Assembly: GCA_020746105.1 (NCBI GenBank)
Contig: CM036624.1
Location: forward strand, 25,876,084 to 25,940,083
Origin: Trogon surrucura
Taxonomy: Eukaryota > Chordata > Aves > Trogoniformes > Trogonidae
Direction: 5' to 3'
DNA length: 64,000 bases
In this document: one piece after another, positions 12,601 through 22,025 of the stretch
How the letters are laid out: each line of letters begins with the position of its first letter
Numbering within the stretch: position 1 is the first letter of the stretch
The notes under the pieces: model-generated
What the model saw: the letters and a program-made list of their open reading frames with translations, nothing else
Told to the model about the DNA's origin: nothing
Databases searched by the model: none
Translations under genes and position numbers: made by a program

Positions 12601-15600
12601 GAGGAAACGGTAGCCAGGGAGGAACCAGTCCAGCTACTCAACGACTGGACAAGGCAGTTAAAAAAAAAAAGTGCAGGTGGTGCTTGTCGAAGATTCGGGT
12701 GGGGAAATTTGAGACAGATTTGTGTCAGGTATTATTTGCAGGTGTAAAGTGTTGGGACAGTCAGCACAGGATAATTCAAAAGCATTGTAGTGATCACGGG
12801 CTCCCAGATTTTTCTGTTTCAGATCTGCATAGTTTATTGTAGGTCATTGTGCCTTGAGTCTGGAGAGGTGATGCAAAGCAAAAAGGGCTGAGCAAAGCCG
12901 CTGCAGAAGCTGGGAAAAGGAAACTGAAAATGAGAGTTGGACCATATGTCTAGCACATATGCTAATAGAGACTGGCTCAGTTTCTCATGAAATGAGCCTG
13001 TGCCTGGTCCGTTTGGGAAGAGTGAAAAAACCCACATTTTTTTCCAATAATCCAAGTCTCTAATGTGTCTCCTCAGCTTTTGATAACTGCTAGTGGTAAT
13101 TCAGGAGACACTGTGAGCTTTCATAACTTCTGGTAGCTAGAAATGTGTAGAATCAGAGAGTCAAGTAATGTTCCAAGCCAGCATTTGTATGAGGTCAGTT
13201 TCTGCCCAATTCTGTTTGAAACTTTTTAAACTGCAAATGGAGATGGGAGATGTTGTTATCACAGTAATCCTCAAATGATGCTGAGGAATGAGAACTCTTT
13301 GAGAAATCAAGAAGTTTCAGGCTTCAAAAAAAGGCTTCTAATTTTGAGTGCCCAACTTTAGGCTTTGTGGGCTTCAATGCTGAAAGCACTAAATATTCAT
13401 AACTGTAAGGTGACAGCTGGAGTTGAGTGAGCAGCACTCCTTACCCTCACTACACAGCTATTCTCTGTAAATAAGGATGAAGCTGCATAGATTTTCTGAA
13501 GACTTGTTAATGTGCAGGCAATGCTTGAAGATGAATAGTGCTTATGATAAAAATTTTTTAGGATCCTAGAGAAATCAACAAAGTCAGTAGTTTCTTCAAT
13601 TAAAATGATTGAGCCAGCAACACAAAGGAGCCTGGTAGATAATTCCTTCTCTCTTCTCTTAGGAAGAAAATCCAACACTTGCTCAGCAGCAGGTTATCAA
13701 ATCACATCCCAAAAATATCTCCAAAAATCAGTGACTGAGCAAATATTCAGCGACTGTTACATTATTTTATACTGATGCATCACAGCCATTGTTTTCACTT
13801 CTCTGATAAGCTTTTTTTCTTCTTAACTGTTTGCACGTTCTTGAACGACAACCCACAGTACTTCAACCTAGCAGAGTGCTAGCGGGCAGGAGCTGATGTG
13901 CAGATGGACCTGAGCTCCTCTGCACAGGCTCCAAGCTGGGCGATGTGAGCCAGCTTTATCCCAGAAGGCTTTAGTCACAGTCTTGCGGTTCTGTGCCCGA
14001 GTTAATGTGCCAGTATAGACACGTGTTCAGATTCCAAGCTCCATGCTTTCCAGACTGATATTGCTTAGAAGCAGAGAAGCCCTCATTTATCAATGGACAG
14101 AAACTGAGCCCACCAAAATGGAGCAACCGGTGTTGGAGAGTGATTCGGGACTGTGACAGAGATGAAGCAGTAGGAGACAGAGCAGAGGAAACTCATACAA
14201 TGAGCAAGAACAGCTTGTGTCACGTTACCACCTGCTCCTTTGACATCTGAATTTATGGTCTAAACCATAAATGGCCAAGGCCTCATTTATTTGAACTCAG
14301 GACAGAAACAGCACATGCCCTGCAGAGCTTAGCTTCACGTTTCAACTGAACAAACCTTACAGAATTTGGGGGCTTTGGGTAGCAAATAAAATTAGATACT
14401 TACCATACAAAGAAAAATTATTTTAGAGAAATAAGGCATCAAAATAATCCCTTCTAAACTGAAAGGAAGAATAAAGCAATTAGGTAAATGCAAGTGCTTT
14501 CATCTGTGAATAAAATCAGGAAAACAAAAGGCCAAATGCGATTCCCACCAAAGAAATTGTCGGAAGGCGGTAAAAGCACTGCAGCAAAACTTGAACCAGT
14601 TTGTTCTTGGCACTGTAGTTTATGAGCGAGAATAGATACATAACCATCACCTTACGTATTCACCTGATTGGGAAAAGCACCGGATCTTTTGAAGTTCTGT
14701 CACTTGAAACAAAAGCATGAGGCAGGTGGTGGTGACAAAGGCTAGGGAACATGATAACAAGTATTAATAGCAGTTCAAAGAAAGGAGGGTACAGCTGCTG
14801 CAGGAAATGTTGGATCCAGCTTTGCAGCTGAGCTGAACTTGGTCCTCTGCCCTGAAGTGTAAGAAAGAAAAATGAGTGTATATAGCCATGGATTTGCTCT
14901 AATCTATGGTTTGAGGATGCCAGAAGAAGTATCTATCCTGTGTGAAACAGAGAAGACTTCTTTTCTGTATTTGTTTAAGAGTGACAAATATCAATAATAT
15001 GGTAGAAATGTTTAAAAAGGACACAGCACGTCAGAAAGGAAGACAATCCATCTGTTTTAGCAGCTGGTTTAAAGCATTCAGTTAGGTATCTACTACAGTG
15101 AAGAAACTCTCCCACTATTTCAGGCTAGTTCCTACAATTCTCATTCATACTGGCTAGAGGAGTTGTCCAGGGTGGATTGCAGTACCAGATTTGGATATAG
15201 AAAATATTTTTATAGCCATTCTGTACTCTCCTATACATCTAGATTCCATGTTCAACTGTCATTAACTAAGCAAGCTTCATAAATGTGGTCTCTGCACCCT
15301 AGACCCATGATCTCTGATATCTCCTAGTAGAAATTTATCGCTGTCTGAATTTGCAAATGTCTAGAACCAACACTATCTTTACCAGACAGCTACAGAGACT
15401 CTCCTTTACTTTGTGTAGACTTCCCCAGGAACGAAGGGTACTCAGAACCCCTCAGCAGTAAGCTCAAATCTCCAAGACTTCATTTAGGTAGCTATGAATG
15501 AGTATGCTGGGTAAATGAAAGAAAGTCCTACGTAATGAAGGTGGCTACTACATAATTTCAGAAGTACACAGGACACTAGCATGAAATTGCTGAGCTGTGA

Positions 15601-16281
15601 CAGGAGTCACTGGCAGCTCTTCTCACACTGTACATTAGCTGATTTATTGCTCTGCATTTGCATATATACTTATATAGTGATGTACTGTGTGAATAATGAA
15701 GATGTTTTTTATAAACCTCTAGATAAGAACAGCAGCTATTACCAAAAGAAGATGTATATATAGCTTGGCCACTGAAGGACTTTACTTTTTTCTTTGACTG
15801 TGCCCTTTCAGTTTGATGGTAATGGATCCCCTTGTTGCAATAGTTGTTGTTCAACCTGTCATCATAAGTGATGTTTATGTTTGTGTTAGTAATAGCAGGA
15901 GAGTTTTCTATCGACTCTCTAATAATACATAAAGAACTGCAAACCAATCTATAATGAGCACTTATCCTCCTCTCCTTCCTTTTTTTCTCTAATGCTTCAG
16001 TTCTGATATTTGCTTGGTAATCTTTTTTGAAGTTTAGAAATTCTGTTCCAGTTAACACTGACTTCCTGTTGGTGTATTTTTTCTCTGCAAAGGATCAGAC
16101 ATATATACGCTGAAAGCTGAGCCATTCGGGATCCTGTTGAGAGCTCTTATATTGTGGCAAACATACTCCTGGAATATTCAAACATACCCAATCTCTTACC
16201 AAATTGTAGCAATTATGTCCTCAGTTGCTTCAGTCCATATGTTAAATCTGTGCTCTGTCTATAAACCTCATATATATCTTC

Positions 16282-16302
16282 TTTTTTTTTTTTTTTTTTT
16301 TT
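16282..16302. repeat. poly-T tract (21 T)
   Basis: Uninterrupted run of 21 T. It could be the poly-A tail of a minus-strand retroposed sequence, but I recognise no body next to it. Confidence 0.8.
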
Positions 16303-19300
16303 GCTTTGGTGATGGATGATAAAATAAAATGCCATGAAGAACAGTCTCTGGTCATGCCTGTTGGATTCCACAACTGATATTGGGTGCCCTCCATCCCAGC
16401 CTCCTGTGCTAATTTCTTAACCTTCAAAGTTTCTGACTTTAGCTGTGGAATTGTGAGTATGCTGTGTATTGCAGGATGTGCCTTGTTTAACTTCCCCCCC
16501 CCAAAAGTGATTAGAATGAAGCAGAGTGTTTCACATGTGGTTTTAAAGCAGATGAGTCTGTTCAGTTGATTCAGACAGATTGTTTCTGAAACATCCAATA
16601 TTTTTATTTATGCTTCCTAGATTGGAGAGAAAACTAAGAAATAGAAAAGAAAAAAACCCAGCAGATTCAGCAGATTTTCTCTTACTATTTTCCCCCTTCT
16701 GTTTTCACTTGCACTTCTATTTCCATGCAATATTTCATTTTTTTTAAATGCATCTATCACTGTTTGCTTCTGTCAGAAGCTCAAAGGCAGCGTGTTTTCA
16801 TAAAGGAGGGACAGTATTGACTGAGCTGTAATATTGTTTCTACCTTTTTGGACCAATCCTCAATGCCTATTTCCAGTTTTGAAAAGCATTTCATGAATCG
16901 CTGGGCAGTTTGAGAAATCTATAGTGTAAGCTCATTACTTTGCTGGCTGCTGAATGTTGTGTTTGCGATGCAAAAATGCAGTGCTTTCTCTCAGGAAAAA
17001 GAAGTTAAAATTTCTTATATACATAAATAATAAAACAACACGTGAAGATGATAGCAGTGCGATGTATTTTATTTCCTATATACCTTTGATTGACCATCTG
17101 CCTATTAATCCACACAAACTTTCATAGTATTCCGACATCCTTAGCACCTTTAGTCTTGTTTTTTCTGGCTAGTCAGTCAAAAAAGGCTTATTTCTCCTGC
17201 GTGAAATGTGGCACTTCAAGCCATCCTCCCAAATGTCAATGGCTAGAGGCCCAGGACAAGCAATACTCTGTTCTGCGCTAGTGATCGTGGTTTAAGCTCA
17301 TACCTCATGAGGCTGCAGAGCTAGAAGTGGGAGCTTTTTGCTCACTAGTGAGCTCCTTGCCCCAGTAAGCAGAGAGGGATAAAGGATGTATAGGAGTTAA
17401 TTTCAGTGGGGCTGGGATTTTACTCTTGAGGAGATGGATGCAAAGCTTCATAGACCACAGAATATAATGGAAATGACAAAATGATGCGACTTTAACAGGG
17501 GTCACTTTTAGATTAATTTTATATTTTTAACAAATATTTTCCCGTGCTTAGCCACCTATAAAATCTTGGTAACTCAGATTCTTCATTTCAAAGGCACAGG
17601 GATATTAAAATGGTCCTGATAGAATTAACCTCATCATTCCAATCTATTTTAAGCACTTCTACCACCAATATTTTTCTGAAAAAAACATCTTCACACACAT
17701 AGCATGATGGAAATGTGCTTTCAGCACTCCTGCAGAGTAACATGCAGAACATGTCTAGAGTTTAACTACTTACATGACACCAGAACCCTTTTCTTCTCAT
17801 TCTTTTGTGAAGGGCAGTAGATAAACAAAAGCTTCATTTTCTTACTCTCTTTAAAATGGGCCACAGATCTAAATCAGTTCTCTAAAATATTACCTTTCTT
17901 GCAGTAGAGGAGCTACACTGTCACCAATGAGTTACAAAATAATTAAACATTTAAGCCTGTCTGGCCTTCAATTCTGAGGAGGTGACGGGGTTGGAGAGTA
18001 ACTGCAGCTTCCAGTTTGGAGGCCTTCTGTATACTGACTTCACATGCAATCACCCTGGCTCTGATTTTGGTGAAAAGGAGGGAGAGACAGCAAGGTCCAG
18101 AGCAGGGTTTGCTGGGAGTCACACAGGTAGTAACTAGCCGGTGTGCTCAGGGAGAATGTTTTGGCAAACACCACCTGTGTCATCATCAGAAATAGTAGCC
18201 ATTGCCCTCATCCTACCTTGCACTGATTATTTTGGCTAACAGTTGCTAAGGTGCACTAGTGTAGATGAAGACTAAGAGTCTTCTCCACTAGAGTACTCAT
18301 TCCAGGTCAACCACAATGTAGAAAGTTCATTAAATTAAGGTGTAGTTTATGCTATGTTGTCTCTATATGAACCTCAAGAGCAATCAACCATAGTTTAAAA
18401 GGGTGTTTTGTATATACACAAGGAAATCTCTGAAAGACAATCTGGCTTAAAATGCATTATAAAAAGATGGTTATTTAATTTATCAAGACATCTCAGGGAA
18501 AGTTGCTGTTTGAGCAGTTTTATTTAGGAATCAGTGAAAGAGCGCCATTGCTCCAGGTCCATTGTCAGTTTTGAGAAGTTCGTCTCTCTCTGCACCACTT
18601 CTGACAAGGATTTCTCACTCTGCGTGGATTTTTATTTTGTCTTTTGCATCTTAGGTGCTCCTGAAGCTGCCACAAGCAGATTTTTATTTCATGTGACTCT
18701 TTTGTCAGCCTGTAGCTATCAGAAAGGTGAAAGTTAGAAGGGTGAATTGCAAGAAGGGAGAACGTAATTCCTTCTATGCAGATAAAAAGCTCTTCTCAGT
18801 CAGACTTTGTTGTAAAATGCAACGATGGTCTGCCACTTTTTCTCCTGGGCTAGGGAAAGCAGCTGTTTGGTTTAATATGTCTTTACCCCTAGCTCTGAGG
18901 AGGAATAGAAATGCGTGGACAGTTCAGAATCCCTTGCATATTGAAAATAAATTGGTTGAAGCAGGAAGTCAGATGGACTTTAAGATGTTCTCTGTATTGA
19001 CTTGTTTCCAAGTTGATTAAATGATTATGAGCTCAGCCTATGTTCTTCTCCTCTTTGCAGCTGTAACTATTTGGTATATAGATGCATATATACACATATG
19101 TAGATTTCAATAGTGTTAAAAACCCCACAAACATCCAGATAGCTAGAACTATTAATTCACAGGAATTTAAAATTAAATTAAATGGCTGGGCTGTTTTCCA
19201 GATGATTTCTGAAGTTCCCATGCTTACGCATAAAACCCTCCGTAGGATTTACATTACACTACTGTATTTGTTTCAGTGAGCATTTGACTGCCAAGAATAC

Positions 19301-19540
19301 TGCCTATGACCATCATGGCAATCTAATTAAATATTTGACGAGCAGAAAGCTGGACATTATTCAAGTCAAGCATTAAATTAGAAAATCTAGTTTGTCTCCT
19401 TTATCAGTAGATTTTTAAATCAGACTATTCTACCAAAACCCATAAGTTTAATGAATTTGGTCAGACATACTGGGTAACAGATGTCTAACATACAGCCATG
19501 AGCCTAAATCATAAAAATGATGCTTCAGTTTGGCATAGCA

Positions 19541-20569
19541 AAATATATTAGAAAGGCTTAGAAAGGTCAGTCACCAGCAACCTGCTTGCTGATAGTTGAG
19601 AAATAGCACTGTAAAATGCATGAGCTGCCTTTTGTAGTCTCTTGCAGGAAGCCTTGGAGAGCCACAGATAATTTGCTTTCAATGATTCATCAAGTTGGCC
19701 CTTTGTTTCTCTAATTTGAGTGTCAAGTGCAAACACATAATAAAGAATTACCGAGGCCTGATAAGATTCTTCGTGTATTGCTTCGTTTGTCTTAACAACT
19801 GGTACTATTGAAACCAAACCCACAAACCGAATAAGTAGCAAGCATGCGTGCGATGTGGCATTCTTCTTTGAAATGATAAAGCATGTTTATTGCCCTGTCT
19901 GCTGAGGTACCATACTTTCTCGTTTCTTTTTACTATCTTAAAAGGCACCAAAAGCGGCATGCTGTGCCAATGCTAGAGATGGCATTTGTTTCACTGTTAG
20001 TCGTCCAATCAATTAGTAAAGATAAAAAATGGATTTTAATGACAATTCTAGCCTTGAGAAAGCTGCTATTGTGATCACGGTTGAGTTAGCCTGCTGATCG
20101 TTTTCCCCTTAATGTAATCTTTAATGTTAGATAGCTATAGGTTAGAAGTGAAGCCATGTATTAGAACTATTATTTCCATGAGCAGTTTCAAGAGAAATAT
20201 CTTCATGATTAGGAGATAGTTTGTTTTTTTTAAAAATGTTATGATGTCAGTTTAATAACTTCATAAGAAATCAACCTTAAAATGGCTTGTTTTGAAGGGG
20301 CACATTTATAAACGTATAATTCCCAGAGCAAGAAAACTATGTAATTTGAGGCCCGTTAATAAAGTTTTCACAACTGAACTGTGCACCATTAACACAAAGA
20401 AAGAAATAGTTAGAAACTTTAGAAGGCTGCTTGTGAGAGTGGGAAAATGTCCGTCTTCAGAAAAAACAACAAAAAAATAAATGGCATGGGGTGCGAACCT
20501 GTGAGATTTACTTCGAAAAAAAGAAAAAAAAGCTTCTGTGAGAAGGCATTGAAATCGTTTTTTAGAGCT
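19541..20569. other. promoter-proximal upstream DNA, possible conserved element
   Basis: The kilobase just 5' of the CpG island. It holds no gene. It is rich in homeodomain-type TAAT/ATTA cores and SOX-type CTTTGTT (for example in 19660-19800), a composition often seen in vertebrate conserved non-coding elements. The TTTATAAA at about 20305-20312 is more than 800 bp from the start codon and outside the island, so I do not treat it as the TATA box of this gene. Confidence 0.35.
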
Positions 20570-20941
20570 TGCGAAAGATTGTGCGAGAGGGTGTTGTTAG
20601 CGCCGCGCAAGGAGTTGAGGGCGTCGACTTATTTATTTTTTTTTTTCCCTAACGCGAATTTGAAGTGATGCCTGCACGCTGCCAGCTTCAGGAAACCCGG
20701 CTAGCGGTGGGAGAATGACGATTTTTTTCCGCTAGGGAAAACCACAAATAATGTAACGTGAGGGTCACACCCCGGCGCTACCAGCAGGACAGAAGCCCGG
20801 GCCGAGGCAGCGACCCGCTACCCGGCCACCGCCGCGCCACCCGCCCCGCGCCGCTGTGTCGCCGGCGGAGCAGCGCGGCGGAGGGGGAGGCAGAAGTTAA
20901 CTTCCACCTGCCCTGAAGCCGCCGCTGCGCCGGCGGGAGGA

Positions 20942-20970
20942 GGCGGGGGCGGGGGCGGAGGCAGGCGGGG
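20942..20970 (+). promoter_or_regulatory. GC-box (SP/KLF) cluster, possible G-quadruplex
   Basis: Three closely spaced GGGCGG or GGCGGGG units, about 165-195 bp upstream of the start codon. They match the consensus bound by SP1 and KLF factors and are typical of TATA-less promoters. The run of G tracts (two G5 tracts flanked by GG pairs) could also fold as a G-quadruplex. A nearby CACCTG E-box lies at about 20905-20910. Confidence 0.6.
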
Positions 20971-21063
20971 CAGCCGAGGACCCGGCTCTGGCAGGCTCCG
21001 AGGGTCCGGCCGGCTGTAATTCCCCCCTAATCCCCGCCACGGCGGCGCTTCCCTGGCCGAGCC

Positions 21064-21096
21064 ATGTCTGCGGCTTCCCCGCCATGCCGAGCCTAG
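21064..21096 (+). promoter_or_regulatory. candidate upstream ORF (10 codons plus stop)
   Basis: ATG at 21064 (context GCCATGT) reads ten codons to TAG at 21094-21096, ending 38 bases before the main ATG. It overlaps a second ATG at 21084 that is in frame with the main protein. If the mRNA begins upstream of 21064, this frame could reduce initiation at the main start. Confidence 0.4.
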
Positions 21097-21134
21097 CGGG
21101 GAGCGGGAGGACTGGCGGCCGGGAGGCGCACAAA

Positions 21135-21149
21135 ATGAAGACCCTGATG
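21135..21149 (+). CDS. ST6GALNAC5: ST6GALNAC5 coding exon 1 (MKTLM)
   Basis: First coding exon, only five codons (Met-Lys-Thr-Leu-Met), ending in frame at a consensus donor (ATG|GTAAGC at 21149/21150). I chose this ATG because MKTLM joined to the RHGLAVCLAL of exon 2 reproduces the N-terminus I know for mammalian ST6GALNAC5, and because -3 is A. An in-frame ATG at 21084 would add 17 residues (MPSLAGSGRTGGREAHK). No stop separates the two, so a longer form cannot be excluded. The 5' untranslated region lies upstream in the CpG island, with its start undefined. Confidence 0.93.
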
Positions 21150-21803
21150 GTAAGCGCATTGTTGGCATCGCTCATCCCGGCTCCGGCGGCGGGGAGGGGA
21201 GGAGAGGAGCGGCGCGGAGCGGAGCGGGGCTGCCCCGGGCACCCTGCAGACGCTCCAGCCTTCCCCGGGCTGCATCCCCGCGGCTCTTCGGGATCGCGCG
21301 AAGGCGAACAAAACCCCGGCGGCGGCGGGGAAGAACTTTCCGCCTGCTTTCTTTTATTCGTGTTGCTCGCGGTTTGGGGGTGTTGTGTGTATGTGTGTGT
21401 GCCTTTTCAAGGAGCGTGTAGAAAACCGATCAGCTTAAAGGACGAGGCTGGAGGTAGCTGCGCGGGGAGGAAGGGGAGCGCTTCAGTCTCCCAACAGTCG
21501 TTAAAATGCACAAATGAGATGCCCGAAGGGGGACGGCTGCACGGGGACGAGGGGCGTGGGGGAGCCGGGCACGCAGAGGGGGGAAGAGGCAAGGAAGCGG
21601 GGCTGGGGGAGAAGGAGGGAGGGAGGCAGCATGCCTGCGAGAGGGCAGGAGGAGGAAGGAGGGGGTTCCTCAGTTCTCTGCTCGCACTTTTGCCGGGTCC
21701 CTGGCGGGGTGAAACTTGCGGGCGCCGCGAGTGCGCGGGCGAGCAGCGGAACGCCCCGCAGGGCCCCGCGGCGCTGAGCCGCTTCTCTCTCTGCCCCCCG
21801 CAG
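21150..21803 (+). other. ST6GALNAC5 intron 1
   Basis: 654 bp phase-0 intron bounded by GTAAGC at 21150 and a pyrimidine-rich acceptor ending in CCCCCCGCAG at 21803. It lies wholly inside the CpG island. Its length is an exact multiple of three (218 codons) and the coding frame stays open throughout, so retention would not bring a premature stop. No repeat or separate gene is visible in it. The open frames on the other strand reflect GC-rich composition. Confidence 0.92.
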
Positions 21804-22025
21804 CGCCACGGGCTGGCCGTCTGCTTGGCGCTCACCACCATGTGCACCAGCTTGTTGCTCATGTACGGCGGCATCGGCGGCGGGGGCCACCCGGAGCCGC
21901 GGCGGCGGCAGCAGCAGGTGGCGGCGGTGCCCAGCCGACCGCCGGGACGCGGACAGCACCACCCGGCGGTCCTCCCCGTCGGGGCCGGCCTCCTGGAGGG
22001 CTACATCAGCGTCCTGGAGCACAAG
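21804..22025 (+). CDS. ST6GALNAC5: ST6GALNAC5 coding exon 2: signal anchor and stem of GD1-alpha synthase
   Basis: Exon 2 of alpha-N-acetylgalactosaminide alpha-2,6-sialyltransferase 5. This Golgi type II membrane enzyme of the CAZy GT29 family transfers sialic acid from CMP-Neu5Ac onto the GalNAc of sialylated gangliosides such as GM1b, making GD1-alpha. It is known mainly from brain. The exon gives 74 codons in phase 0 (donor AAG|GTGAGC), so the window encodes residues 1-79. Seen: residues 1-7 are a short cytosolic tail with Lys2, Arg6 and His7; 8-26 (GLAVCLALTTMCTSLLLMY) are the signal-anchor helix and nearly match the human protein; 27-79 are the stem, with a glycine run, RRRQQQ, prolines, and a closing segment LLEGYISVLEHK that corresponds to the human GYLGVADHK just before the catalytic domain. 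The human stem has a long glutamine run that here is only three Q. Sialylmotifs L, S, III and VS lie on later exons outside the window, so activity cannot be judged. ST6GALNAC3, 4 and 6 have different N-termini, which supports the paralogue call. Confidence 0.96.
21900..21917 (+). repeat. coding (CGG)3(CAG)3 triplet tract
   Basis: Three CGG codons followed by three CAG codons encode RRRQQQ in the stem of ST6GALNAC5, at the place where the human protein has a long polyglutamine run. It is short enough to be stable, but lies at a repeat-prone position of the family. Confidence 0.8.

Larger units (their letters stand above)
6029..19540. other. upstream intergenic DNA, no gene seen
   Basis: Long AT-rich stretch with no supported gene. 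It contains small simple repeats (8405-8455, 9624-9648, poly-A at 12660-12670, poly-T at 16282-16302, poly-C at 16494-16502), a TAAT-rich tract around 9290-9660, and one 160-codon minus-strand open frame at 15576-16058 that I cannot assign. The other open frames are under about 120 codons and look like chance. Confidence 0.6.

Noticed and set aside
12556-12842. Two overlapping 63- and 81-codon frames suggesting a decayed gene
   Set aside because: They differ only by frame around a poly-A run. Neither product resembles a known protein, and there is no splice or conservation evidence.
20305-20312. TTTATAAA as the TATA box of ST6GALNAC5
   Set aside because: It lies outside the CpG island and more than 800 bp from the start codon. 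The promoter looks like a TATA-less island promoter.
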